Assembly: GCF_024323335.1 (NCBI RefSeq)
Contig: NC_066585.1
Coordinates: 536,618,769 to 536,682,768 of the forward strand
DNA length: 64,000 nucleotides
Reading direction: 5' to 3'
Source: Lathyrus oleraceus
Taxonomy: Eukaryota; Streptophyta; Magnoliopsida; Fabales; Fabaceae
The position numbers and the translations under genes were made by a program. Each line of letters opens with the position of its first letter. Within the stretch, counting starts at the first letter, position 1. This document shows positions 31,751 to 43,154 of this stretch, piece by piece. The notes beneath the pieces were generated by a model. That model saw nothing but the letters and a program-made list of their open reading frames with translations, did no database searches and was not told the DNA's origin.

Positions 31751-33955
31751 TCAGACTTCCTTCTGCTCTTTCTGAAGCTCCTCAAGGGTTCTGAGAACCA
31801 GAGGGGAAAAAGTAGAGGACTCCCCCTGAGTCAGAGCATTCTGTGCTTCAGCAGCGACTTTAGCTTCAGCTTCAGCAGCAGCTTGTGCTTCAGCTTCAGC
31901 TTCAGCGGCAGCAGCAGCATCGGCTAGTGCTTTGGCTTCAGCTTCCCTTATCCTCAGAAGTTCTTCTTGTCTGGCTCTTTCTTCTTCTTCCCTTCTGGCC
32001 TGTTCCTCAGCTTCTCTGGCTAAGCGCTCTTGTAGTCTTGCCTCAGCGTCTCTGATAAAGTCGTTTCTGACTTGCTCAGAGATGTGCTTCAGCTTAAAGG
32101 CCTCAGATGTCATCCAACCAATGACTTTGTTCCAGTGTGTCCTAACAGAGTCAGGATCATCATTGATGCCAGAGTTGATGGTCAGAGACTTGACCTTTTC
32201 AACTGATGCTCCTGCGAACAGCATAATTGCTTCCTCTAGGATTGGCAGGGAATGTTCTGGTTCAGATGGTTGAGGTGGAGAGTTTGGAGGGCTTAGGTTG
32301 AGAGTTGGAGGTTCAGCGGAAGTGTTTGGAGGGGTAATGTCAGAGGTATTGAGGTCAGAGGGTTGAACTTCAGATGGAGTGACGGTTGGTTGTTCTGTGG
32401 GTGGTGAGGTTACTTCAGGCTCAGGTGGAGGTTGTTGTGGTTGTTGTGAAACACAATTTAGAGTCTGAATTTGGGCTAGAGTGGGAGAAGCGGGGTTAGA
32501 GGGTTCGGTGTCAGAGGAAATGACAAAATAGGGAGGTGATTCTATGGCTGAGGATGAGGAAGTGGTTTGATTTAATTGTTCAGCTTCGGATAGGGGTAAA
32601 GAGGTATTGGCAAGGTTGAATTTTGGTAGTGGTTGGGATGTTCTGGTTGTTGAAGGAGGGGTTTCAGATGTGGTGTAGAGGGGTGTTGGTAGAGGAATAG
32701 AAGAAGCAACTTGCTGTACAGAAGGAGCAGTAGAGGTAGACTTACCAGAAGACTCTTGCAGAGGTGCTGGAGGTCTTGATTCAGAGGATTCTCCTAGCTT
32801 TGTTTTCTTCGCCTTTGATGCCTTCTCATATGGACCCCTTTTGAACCTCACGAAGTCTGGAGCTGAATCTGGCAGTTCGCTCAATCTGAAATCTGAGATG
32901 TCCACTCCTTCATCCTTTAGACGTTGGAGATAGTGAAGAATAACTTCTTTGGGTTCTTCCTTGTATAACGTACATAGACCATTGGGAATGTCTCTCTGAT
33001 CTTTTAAGGCTTCCCATGAGGTGTCCAGAGTAGGTTTAACAGTGATCTTCTCCAGAATCCCCATGCTCTTTAGATTCCTGGAGTTCAGAGGCCTTCCTGT
33101 TTCTATTGCCAAGTCTTCCATGAGTCTGTGTTTTACCAGATGGTCCACGAGACCATTTTCTATCAGCACATCTGAGAGGAGTCTTCCCAGAGGAATGTAA
33201 GTCCTGGGTTTCATGTTATTCCTGGTTTCCCGTACTGAATCTCTGAGGTATTTGAAGAGGAGTGCTGGGAGGCAAAGCTTCAGACCTTTATGAATACAAT
33301 ACAGAATACATTTCTGATATGTATTGATGTAATCTGATGAGTTTGATGCTGGGCGATGATGAATAGTTCCCAGAATGATTTTGAGCCACACCCGGAGGTT
33401 CTGATGTAGTTCCTTGTTCTTTGAGGGGTTGCCTTCTGTGTTTAGTTTGAAGATTGTGGGGTTGATTTCATGAGCAATGTATTTCGCTCTGGGATTTATG
33501 TTGTAAATCCTTCTTCCTCCAGCTTTTTCCATGTTCAGCAAGGCAGCGATTGACTTTTCAGTTATCACAATTTTTACACCCAAAACGTAGGAGACGATGA
33601 AATGATCGTCAGCATCAGCAAACCTCCATAATTCCTTAATGAGATTTGGGTAAACTGGACCGTAGAGGCGTTGAAAGTAGTTTCCCCAACCTTGTTGATG
33701 AAGTTCTTCAGTGAGGTCTACGCCATTTCTCTTCATGTTGTTAAAATCCACCAGGGATTCACACAGCACGTCTAGTTTCTCGAAAGGAGTTGCAAGATTA
33801 ATATGAGGCTCATGGTCAAGAATGTGAGGCTCCTTGTATACTGGTGTTGTAGTTACGCCTGTAACGGTTGGAGTAGGATTGCTTGTGCTTTGAGCTGCGT
33901 TGCTGGAGTTCATTTGCTGAGAGTAGTTGAACACAGATTGTTGTTGAGAATCCAT
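31751..33955 (-). CDS. Env-like third ORF of the SIRE-like element, ~734 aa, uninterrupted
   Basis: The frame is open from 34099, but the natural start is the ATG at 33953-33955, whose product starts MDSQQQSVFNYS. Domains by eye: residues ~60-260 have the WGNYFQRLYGPVYP...FVSYVLGVKIVITE pattern (quoted in parts) seen in plant retroelement third ORFs ('putative plant transposon protein'). Residues ~340-570 are proline/serine/threonine-rich. A highly charged Ala/Glu/Arg heptad-like stretch (~640-715) probably forms a coiled coil. I see no signal peptide or clear membrane span, so 'env-like' is positional. Function is unknown. It stayed open although gag and pol of the same element carry stops. 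ATG is 483 bp after pol, with a TATA-like word upstream at 34064-34072. Confidence 0.85.
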   Translation of the reverse strand: MDSQQQSVFNYSQQMNSSNAAQSTSNPTPTVTGVTTTPVYKEPHILDHEPHINLATPFEKLDVLCESLVDFNNMKRNGVDLTEELHQQGWGNYFQRLYGPVYPNLIKELWRFADADDHFIVSYVLGVKIVITEKSIAALLNMEKAGGRRIYNINPRAKYIAHEINPTIFKLNTEGNPSKNKELHQNLRVWLKIILGTIHHRPASNSSDYINTYQKCILYCIHKGLKLCLPALLFKYLRDSVRETRNNMKPRTYIPLGRLLSDVLIENGLVDHLVKHRLMEDLAIETGRPLNSRNLKSMGILEKITVKPTLDTSWEALKDQRDIPNGLCTLYKEEPKEVILHYLQRLKDEGVDISDFRLSELPDSAPDFVRFKRGPYEKASKAKKTKLGESSESRPPAPLQESSGKSTSTAPSVQQVASSIPLPTPLYTTSETPPSTTRTSQPLPKFNLANTSLPLSEAEQLNQTTSSSSAIESPPYFVISSDTEPSNPASPTLAQIQTLNCVSQQPQQPPPEPEVTSPPTEQPTVTPSEVQPSDLNTSDITPPNTSAEPPTLNLSPPNSPPQPSEPEHSLPILEEAIMLFAGASVEKVKSLTINSGINDDPDSVRTHWNKVIGWMTSEAFKLKHISEQVRNDFIRDAEARLQERLAREAEEQARREEEERARQEELLRIREAEAKALADAAAAAEAEAEAQAAAEAEAKVAAEAQNALTQGESSTFSPLVLRTLEELQKEQKEV

Positions 33956-34063
33956 TATTGATGAAGAACTGAGATGAAGATGAACTGTTTGCAGAAATGC
34001 CTGAGAGAACTTGGTTTGAATAAGTGAGTGAAAGTGAAGTGTGTGCAAGGTGTGAGAGGAGTG

Positions 34064-34072
34064 TTTAAATAC
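34064..34072 (-). promoter_or_regulatory. Possible internal promoter (TATA-like) of the env-like ORF
   Basis: On the minus strand GTATTTAAA lies about 110 bp before the ATG at 33955. It is followed by a C/T/A-rich leader (CACTCCTCTCACACC) resembling plant 5' untranslated leaders. It would allow a separate mRNA for the third ORF. Inference from sequence alone. Confidence 0.4.
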
Positions 34073-34437
34073 CCAAAAGAAACGCATGCAAAACGACACG
34101 CAAATCAGAGTTTAGCATAAAAACCAAGTTAGCACGTTTAGAGGGAGAAATGATTATGGCTCATTAATGAATGTCTAATCCCAACAGTTTGCACACTGCT
34201 CGAGGAGATCTCAAGAGTCTGTTCCTTGATTACTGCTAGACAGCTGTCTAGAAGTTCCAGGGTTAGACGCAAGTCACTCCACGTGTTTGCTTTATCTGAT
34301 CTTCAGGAATACCAAACGAATGGTTCCTGGAGATTTCTAACTCAGATAACTTCTTAACTAGGTAGAAGTATCAGAGTCAGAGGCAGAATCTTATTTGTTT
34401 ATGTCAGAGTCTCATTTTACAGCTTCAGAGGCACAAT

Positions 34438-34577
34438 TTATTCAAGACAATTTTGAATGTTCAGATTTTCTAAGATAAAGAGAAATCTATCTTCAGTTAA
34501 AGGCTTAGTAAAGATATCTGCCCATTGATGATCTGTATCAATGAACTTCAATGTTACTATCCCTTTCTGAACATAGT
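34438..34577 (-). pseudogene. pol: Copia pol, RNase H C-terminal tail (second part)
   Basis: The frame continues from HHFIRDY at 38443 across the solo LTR into VQKGIVTLKFI, DTDHQWADIFTKPL and the tail. The joint falls in the ATAGT duplication, showing the two pieces were one gene. Confidence 0.85.
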
Positions 34578-37500
34578 TGTCATACCCTAAATTTCTCCCC
34601 GCCCAATTCATCTGCACGCATCCATTGATATTCAGTCGTTTGTAGCCACTCATTTATGGCTCATTCATCAACATCCCAATATCTGAATTGATTCATTATG
34701 GCCATTCCATCTGGCCATAAAAATTTCTTTTTTATGCATAAGTCAGGACTAATATGCATTATAATTGATGTGTTTGATCTGACCAATCCATACATTCATC
34801 AGTTCATTACATATCCATAATCATGATTTCCCATTAGGTTTCCTATTTAGAACCCCATCATTATGCATTCATGCATATATAATCATACATTATGTTCATT
34901 TGTAAATTTGTGTTTCCATACCTTTTTCTATTACATGTCCACATGTGTTCATTAGACTTGTTTCACATGGAATGCTTGTTAGCATGGATGTTTAGAATTG
35001 GTTTGAAATTACATCAAGTTTGACTTTTTATGTTTAGAGTTTTACCTTTGCACCTTTTAAGAGAAATTTCTAATAGTTGTGCCATGTTTTTTTTTAGGTC
35101 TTTAATTGTGTCATGTCATTTTTTTTATTTTTTTAAATTTAAGCAAGTTTCTTGTGTGCTAACTAGAAGTGGTAGTAGTAGTTTTTGTTTCTTTCCAAAG
35201 TTCAAATTAAATCATGAATTAAGAAGTAATTATAGTTTTTTTATTTAAATTAAATAAATCTAGCTTTTGTAGCATTTCCATAAGAATTAACATTATAATT
35301 TAATTATTTTTTCTTTTTTAAAAGAAAATGTTTTACTTTTTTGATTACATTTTTAAAATTATAATAGTTGTTATAGTTTTATAATAAAAATTTATATTAC
35401 ATTTAAATTGGCATTTGCATTAAGTTTCATATAATTTATTACAAAAAATATTTAAAAAAAAATTAAAAAAATCAATTACAACAAAAAGTGTTTTGTCTTA
35501 TCCCTTTCCACCAACCTTGTCCTTTTGTCCTACAAGTTTTAGAGCAAAGTTAGCATCAAAACCACTATCAAATAAGAGTCAAATAGATAAAGCAATGCAG
35601 AGTTCTTCATAATTAAGTCATCTGATACAAATGTTACACCAAATGGATATCTCTCTCTGCAGCAAGCTAAAATAATTTTGTTTCCTTCCCTTTCCATCAT
35701 TCTAACAGCTCAGATCGAACTCTATTTTCCCATATAAAATCACACAAAAAACTCAGCAAGAAAAAAAAAGAAAAAGTCACAAAACTTCACAACCAGATTC
35801 ATCAAAATCATAAATATCAGCCAACACATGAAGAATGCAGGTACTTTCCGAAAAAAACTTTCACAGTAAGATAAACAAAATCTTAACCACATAGTCCAAA
35901 CACACCTCACGAAAAAACAGAGCAACAGCAACCCAACATTTCCAAATCTGAGAAATTCTAGAGAAGAAGAGAACACAAGCATAACGGGTAGAAGAGAGAG
36001 GATTAGCGCTTACCTGAAGTGGAAACCGCCGTCGGAATCAAAACTCGTCGGACCAGTTCCGGTTACGTGAGTCTTTTGCTTTTTTTTTTAATTTCTTGAT
36101 ACCACTCTGTTCCTTGCATTGTGCTGATCAAAATCCCCATAAAAATTGATTGAAACTGTGCTTCATGGTTGTTTAATTTCACTTTGATTGTTTAGGATTT
36201 ATATGTAGAATTTGAAACTAAATGATTTTGGTAAGAAATTGGTAAAATTTGAGATCGGATTCGTAATGAGGGAGAAGAGACGGTTAAATTGATATACTCA
36301 TTTCTCACTTCCGGCCACCATCGCCGAAACCCATGACAGAAAGGGACGGTTGTTGTAGTGCACGAACAAGAATGAGGGAGAGAGAAACCGAACGGGAGGA
36401 GGAAAGCTCTGCTATTCTTTTCCTTTCCCATTATATCATTATTTTTTTTTCATTATTTTTCTTTCTTTCTTTTATTTCTATGGATGCCACATGTCTTCTT
36501 GTGAATGGGAAGTTTATTTTATTTAAAACAAAACCATGTGATTAAGAAATTTTGGCTGGCAGATGCTAAGGTGGGGCACCTCCCCACGTTTTTGGTTTTA
36601 TTGTTATAGATTTTCCTTTTTTTAATTTTAGTTAGTTATTTTATTTTTTTAGTTTATTAATTTAATTTGATTTCAATTAATTAATTAACTAATCAGGATT
36701 TTGATAAAGTGGGCTTTTGGGCTCATGTTTGTTTCTATTAAATCACTCCTTTTAAATTAACACACATCTCCCTATTTCTATTTCTATTTTTTTTTTCAAA
36801 ATTCAATTAATCTTTATTATTTTAGTTGGTTAATTGTATTAATTAAATTTAATTAATTTTATAGCGTGCAATTGAATTAATTTTTTAATAGATTATTTTT
36901 TATTAATAACTTTAATTAGCTTAATTAATTGATTTAACCAATTTTATTCGATTAATTTTTTTAATTATTATTTTTTTCTCTCTTTTTCTCTTGGTTAATA
37001 CAATTGACTTAATTAAGCAATTTGACTTTCTAAAATCATTTCACATTTACACGAATCAATCCTCGATCAAAATCGAGTGATTTTTTCTAAATCAAATTTA
37101 ATATTCAAATCATTTTCTAAATAAAACGTGAAGAAAAAGATTATCCTGGAGGGAATATCCAGTCATAATCCCGAATATTAGGCTCAAGCTGTAAGAGCTT
37201 GCAAGCCATAAATATTCGTCTTCTCTCCAAAACACCTGTAAATATCTTAAACCATTTTCTTAATAAAGTTGGAAGAAAAAGATTACCTGGATGGAATGTT
37301 CAGTCGTAATCCCGAATATTATGCTCAAGCTGTAAGAGCTTGCAAGCCATAAATATTCGTCTTCCCTTCCACACTCTAATATTCAAATCTTTTCCTTAAT
37401 AAAACATGAAGAAAAAGATTATCCTGGATGGAAGGTCCAATCGTAATCCCGAATATTAGGCTCAAGCTGTAAGAGCTTGCAAGCCATAAATATTTGTCTT

Positions 37501-38437
37501 TCCTCCGAAACATTCGTAAATATTCGAATCATTTTCTTAGCAATTTTGGAAAGAAACAGACTGCCTGGGTGGAATGTCCAGACGTAGTCCCGAGTATTAG
37601 ACCCAAGCTGTAAGAGCTTGTAGGTCACAAGTACTCGTCTTTCAAACTTCAAAATACCTAATTCCTACCTTAATGCTTTTTCAATAAAGATGGAAATGGA
37701 ACATGGTGTATACCGTGCACTCCTGAGACTAGGATTCGAGATGTATATCTCGCTCATCCAAGTTCTCGCCATTACTCAAAACACATCAAACCAATCAATT
37801 TCTTTTTCTCGCCGCCGTGCGATTGACCCTTCAAACCTTTTCTCAAACGAAAGGTACTTTGTTTCAAAACAATACAAGGCAATGTTCTTCCACCTATTTT
37901 GGGTAGTCCAACAATGTTTTCGTCGATTTGACACAAAGTAGCTTTCGCTAAAATCGACCAACAAACAAACATTTTTCTACCCAGAACTACGTAAGCCTTG
38001 ATTTCTCTTTTGAGATACGTAGGAGCAGGATTTATAAATCTTGTCAGACCCACTAATAAAAAACTTAGGTTTAGTCCTTCGTTAAAAAATCCAAAAGCAT
38101 TTCTTCCCTCTTATATTCTTTCTTTCCCACCTAATAAATTGAAAAGCCTAATATTTCAAACTAACATTAACGCACACAACTGACCTAATGGTTCCCGTTG
38201 AGTACAACGGACGTGAGGGGTGCTAATACCTTCCCCTTGCGTAATCGACTCCCGAACCCTGATATTGGTTGCGATGACCATATCTTATCCTTTCTTTGTC
38301 TTGGGTTTTATCGATATTTCCCCTTTCCTTTTTAGGAATAAATAAAGTCCGGTGGCGACTATGTTCAGTCCATCATTGCGAGCGTGCGATCGCGCTTCGC
38401 TTTGAAGTCGTATCCCCATTTTTTTCGAGGTGCGACA
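34578..38437 (+). mobile_element. Solo LTR, 3860 bp, Tat/Ogre- or Athila-like, inserted in the SIRE-like pol
   Basis: It starts TGTCATACCCTAAATTTC and ends CGAGGTGCGACA, with ATAGT on both sides (34573-34577 and 38438-38442). There is no internal region, so it is a solo LTR. Near the 3' end it has the block ACCTTCCCCTTGCGTAATCGACTCCCGAACCC and GGTGGCGACT (quoted in parts), shared with the other large LTRs. The centre (36600-37080) is extremely AT-rich. 37130-37640 carries four tandem hairpin repeats. A related antisense LTR lies at 11259-12600. It inserted after the SIRE-like element and is thus one of the younger layers. Confidence 0.93.
37125..37640 (+). repeat. Four tandem repeats, each with an extended hairpin
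   Basis: Units of about 130-145 bp begin with GAAGAAAAAGATTATCCTGG-like words. Each contains a 47-nt hairpin: 37172-37218, 37313-37359, 37450-37496 and 37591-37637. Each hairpin has an outer 8-bp stem, an inner 4-bp stem, a 6-bp CAAGCT/AGCTTG stem and a GTAAG loop. The fourth copy has diverged in the stem with matching changes on both sides. Confidence 0.9.
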
Positions 38438-38442
38438 ATAGT

Positions 38443-41416
38443 CTCTGATAAAATGATGTTTTATTTCAATGTGCTTAGCTCTGGAGTGTAGAATAGGATT
38501 CTTACTTAAACAAATGGCAGCAGTATTATCACAAAAGATAGGAATGTTACTCTCGAAGATTTGCAGATCTTCTAACTGATTCTTCATCTAGAGCATCTGA
38601 GTGGTGCACAGTGATGCTGAGATGTATTCTGCTTCTGCCGTGGATAGGGCGATAGTTGATTGCCTTTTGCTGGCCCAGGATATCAGATTGTTTCCTAAGA
38701 GTTGACAATTTGCAGATGTGCTTTTTCGTTCCAATCTATCTCCTGCGTAATCTGCATCACAGTAACCCGAAAGTCTATACTCTGTTGTTTTCTCATACAT
38801 CAGGCCCAGGTTAGGAGTTCCTTTCAGATATTTGAGAATTCTCTTAACTGCAGTTAAGTGAGTTTCTCTAGGATCTGATTGGAATCTAGCACAGAGATAG
38901 ACACTAAAGAGAATATCAGGTCGAGTAGCAGTCAGATAGAGAATGGAGCCTATCATACCACGATAGAGCTTCTGACAAACCTTTTTACTGACTTCTTCCT
39001 TTTCAAGAATGCATGTTGGATGCATGGGAGTCTTTGCAGTGTTGCATTCAGCCATGTCAAATTTCTTCAGAACATCTTTTATGTATTTGCTTTGATGAAC
39101 GTACGTGACTTCTGAAGTTTGGTTAATTTGAATTCCCAAAAAGAACTTTAGTTCTTGCATTAAGCTCATTTCAAATTCTGCCTGCATTAACTCAGAGAAT
39201 TCTTGACAAACAGAGGCGTTAGCTGAACCAAAAATAATATCATCAACGTATATCTGGCATATCATGAGATCATTGTTAAGGTTCTTACAGAAGAGTGTGG
39301 AGTCAACTTTCCCTCTGATAAAATTGTGTTCCAGAAGAAAGTTACTTAAGTGTTCATACCAAGCTCTGGGAGCTTGTTTAAGTCCATATAGAGATTTTTT
39401 AAGTTTAAAAACATGTTCTGGAAAATTTGGATTTTCAAAACCTGGAGGTTGGTTGACATACACTTCTTCTGATATATAACCATTAAGGAATGCGCTCTTG
39501 ACATCCATTTGATATAATTTAATAGAATGGTTTATAGCGAACGATACAAGAAGACGAATAGATTCTAACCTTGCGACTGGAGCAAAGGTTTCATTGTAGT
39601 TAATACCTTCTTGTTGACAGTAACCTTGAGCTACCAATCGAGCTTTATTTCTGACGACTTCTCCTTTCTCGTTCAGCTTGTTTCTGAATACCCATCTGGT
39701 TCCGATAACGCGAGTGCCTCTGGGCTTGGGAACAAGATCCCAGACATCGTTCTTTATGAATTGATCTAATTCTTCTTGCATGGCTAGAACCCAGTCGTTA
39801 TCTTGAAGTGCCTCATCACAAGAAGTAGGCTCGATCAGAGACACTAGTCCCAGAGGAGTCTCTTCAGAGGTCCTGAAGGTAGATCTGGTTCTGACAGGTT
39901 CGTCCTTGTTGCCCAGAATCAATTCTTCAGATACGTTGAGGCGACTTTTAGCTTTCTTTGGGATTAATGGAGGATTAATTTCCTCAGAATTCTGAGTGGC
40001 AGTTGCTTCTGGAGCTTTGTCAGATCCTGCAAGAGTGATTTCTAAATCTGCAAAATTTTCAACTAGCTTTGACTTTTCAGGGTCAAGCTTATCATCAAAT
40101 CTAACATGAATTGATTCTTCCACAATTTTGGTTTCTGTATTGTATACTCTATAGCCTTTAGAGCGTTCTGAGTATCCTAACATAATACCTTTCTGTGCTT
40201 TGGAATCAAACTTGTTCAGATGTTCTTTAGTGTTTAAAATAAAGCAAGAGCATCCAAATGGATGAAAATATGAAATGTTTGGTTTCCTTCCTTTACACAG
40301 TTCATAGGGGGTCTTTTCCAGAATAGGTCTTATGGAGATTCTATTCTGAATGTAACACGCTGTATTTACAGCTTCGGCCCAAAAGTGCTTAGCCACATTA
40401 GTTTCATTGATCATAGTTCTGGCCATCTCTTTGAGTGTCTTATTCTTCCTCTCTACAACTCCATTTTGTTGTGGAGTTCTAGGGCAGGAGAAATCATGGG
40501 ATATTCCATTAGAGTCAAATAATTTCTCAAAGGATTTATTTTCGAATTCCCCACCATGATCACTTCTGACTCTGATAATTTTAGAGTCAAATTCTTTTTG
40601 CACTTTGGAGCAGAAACTAGTGAATACAGAGTGAGACTCACTCTTGTGTTTTAGGAATTTCACCCATGTCCAGCGACTGAAATCATCAACGATGACTAGT
40701 CCATACTTCTTTCCATTGACTGATGCTGTTTTCACAGGACCAAATAAGTCAATGTGGAGAAGTTCCAGAGGCTTAGAGGTAGAAACAAGATTTTTCTTTT
40801 TGAAAGAAGTTTTTGAAAATTTTCCTTTCTGACATGTTTCACATAGAGCATCTGAAGAGAACTTCAGTTTAGGTAGGCCTCTGACTAACTCGAGTTTATT
40901 TAGCTGAGATAGTTTCCTCATGCTAATGTGGCCCGAGCGTCTATGCCATACCCATTGCTCTTCGTGAACAGACATCAGACATTTCACATTTTGTGCTTTT
41001 AAATCAGAAAGATTAATTTTATAAATATTGTTTTTCCTCTTGCCTGTGAATAGGACAGAACCATTGTTTTGATTTATGGCTTTACATGTTTTTTGATTAA
41101 AGATCACATCATAACCGTTATCACTTAATTGACTTATGGATAACAAATTATGCATTAATCCTTCTACGTAAAGGACATCAGATATAGAGGGAAGAGTACC
41201 ATTACCAATAGTTCCGGAGCCTCTGATCCTTCCTTTCTGATCTCCTCCGAAGCCTACGAATCCAACGTCTTTAAGTTCCAGGCTTTGGAACATAGACTTT
41301 CTTCCCGTCATGTGTCGCGAGCATCCAGAGTCCAGGTACCATGACTGGTGTTTGAACTTTGCTGCATAAGATATTTGCAACATAAACAATCTTATCTTTT
41401 GGCACCCAAAGTCCAT
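38443..41416 (-). pseudogene. pol: SIRE-like pol (protease, integrase, reverse transcriptase, RNase H), nearly intact
   Basis: The long frame runs 41416-38588 (942 codons). The protease has SWYLDSGCSRHMTG near residue 25. The integrase zinc domain has WHRRSGH and CETCQKGK, followed by the catalytic words HIDLFGP, RSDHGGEF and QNGVVERKNK. The reverse transcriptase has NKARLVAQGY, QMDVKSAFLNG and YVDDIIFGSAN. RNase H begins with CDADYAGD and STAEAEY. One nonsense codon (TAG at 38588-38590, where relatives have TGG) splits the RNase H; reading then continues to the solo LTR at 38442. Relative to gag it is in the +1 frame, with a 146-nt overlap. The stop and the insertion disable RNase H only; upstream domains look whole. 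Confidence 0.9.
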
Positions 41417-43072
41417 TGGGTCCTTTCTGATTAGTTTTCCCAGAGTTTCTTAACACTTTGGGTTTCCTAGCATTTTCAAATTTTTGCTCTTGTGTATGTG
41501 TATAGTGATATGAAAATGGAGATTTAAGTTGGTCACTAGTAGAAGTTTTATCTTCCTTAGGATCATACCCAATTCCTTTTCTATTGTTCTGACTGACTCC
41601 ATAAATCATGGATGCCATTACACTCCTTCCTATCCCATTTTTCAGAAACTTTTGAAATGCCTTTTCATATTTATAGATTATCGTGTTTGAAGTTTGTGGA
41701 GCTTGAGATAACGCTTCTTCCAGTTTTGAACAATTTTTCTTAGCAGCATTTCTTTCTAAGGTCAAAATTCTGTTTTCATCTTTTAGTTTTGAAATGGTTA
41801 TCTCAAGTTTGTCACACTCTTCAAACTTATCTTCAAGGCAATCTTTTACAGCTTTAAATTTTTGTTTCAGTTTCTGATATGAGCTAAGATTTTCAGACAG
41901 GCATGATTCTAAGTCAGATCTAGAGAGTTCAGAAAATACCTCTTCTGATTCAGTTTCTTCATCTGAGGTGTTATTTGGTGTGGTAGCCATGAACGCTACA
42001 TTGGCCTGTTCATCAGAGTCAGATTCTGATGAGTCAGACTCGCTATCATCCCAAGTAGCCATTAATCCCTTTTTGGTTCTGAGGGAATTTTTCTTGAAGC
42101 TCTCTTTTCTGGAACTATCTTTCTTTAACTTAGGACATTCATTCCTGTAGTGACCTGTTTCTTTACATTCATAACAAATAACATCTTTGTTAGTTTTACC
42201 TTTAGACGTTGATTCTGATCGATCCCCTCTGGGTCTTGGTCTCCTGAAGTTATTATTCCTCTTTTTCCAGAGTTGTTTAACTCTTATGGTTAGGAGGGAC
42301 AATTCTTCTTCATCATCAGAATCTTCCTGTTCAGAGTCATCAGCATCTTCTGTTTCGGCCTGGAATGTTTTGTTTCTGTCAGATTTGCGTCTTTCAGATC
42401 TGGACTTTAATGCTACAGACTTGTTCTTCTTCTGAGGCTCATCTTCCTATAGTTCTATCTCATGGCTTTTGAGGGAACTGACAAGCTCTTCAAGACTGAT
42501 GTTGTTCAGATCCTTTGACAGCTTCAGGGCAGTGACCATGGGTCTCCACTTCTTTGGCAAGCTTCTGACTATCTTTTTGACGTGGTCTGCAGTTGTGTAT
42601 CCTTTGTCTAGAACTTTGAGACCTGCAATAAGAGTTTGGAATCTAGAGAACATTACCTCTATGGCTTCGTCATCCTCCATTTTGAAGGCTTCATACTTCT
42701 GGATTAGATCCAGAGCCTTTGTTTCTTTGACCTGAGAGTTTCCTTCATGAGTCATCTTCAGAGAGTCAAGTATATCTTTAGCTGTTTCCCTGTTGGTGAT
42801 TTTTTCATACTCATTATAGGATATGGCATTGAGAAGCATCGTTCTGGCTTTGTGATGATTCTTGAATTCGCGCTTCTGATCATCTGTCATCTTACTTCTG
42901 GGAACTTCAACTCCAGCATTAGCTATAGGAGGTTTGTATCCATCTGTGACAATGTCCCAGAGATCAGCGTCATAGCCTAGAAAGAAACTTTCAATTCTAT
43001 CTTTCCAGTAATCGAATTTCTCTCCATCAAAGATAAGAGGTTTAGCATTTCTCTTTCGTTTGTCTGGGCCAT
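41271..43072 (-). pseudogene. gag: SIRE-like gag with zinc knuckle, one stop and an N-terminal frame break
   Basis: The core reads FDGEKFDYWKDRIESF, LWDIVTDGY, KTLALD-like VKETKALDLIQ, FSRFQTLIAGLK and LPKKWRPMVTAL. After a nonsense codon (TAG at 42447-42449) the same frame goes on through an acidic serine-rich region to the CCHC knuckle CYECKETGHYRNEC and a long coiled-coil-like, lysine/glutamate-rich tail (QKFKAVKDCLEDKFEECDKL, in part). The likely ATG at 43070-43072 is in another frame than the core, and a stop lies just upstream of the core, so a one-base change near 43045 is inferred. Gag forms the particle and packages RNA; the knuckle binds RNA. This copy would need trans-complementation. 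Confidence 0.85.
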
Positions 43073-43140
43073 AGTTTTTCTCGTTCTAGATCTCTCTACA
43101 CGGTTAAGTGTTTGATTGGAAAATCAATAACAGAGCCGAA

Positions 43141-43152
43141 GCTCTGATACCA
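43141..43152 (-). other. Primer-binding site of the SIRE-like element
   Basis: GCTCTGATACCA on the plus strand, that is TGGTATCAGAGC on the coding strand. It is a perfect match to the canonical plant initiator Met-tRNA site, two bases from the 5' LTR. Confidence 0.93.
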
Positions 43153-43154
43153 AC

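Noticed and set aside
32000..32273. 113-codon plus-strand frame at 31932-32273
   Set aside because: Shadow of the Ala/Glu-rich coiled-coil segment of the env-like ORF on the other strand.
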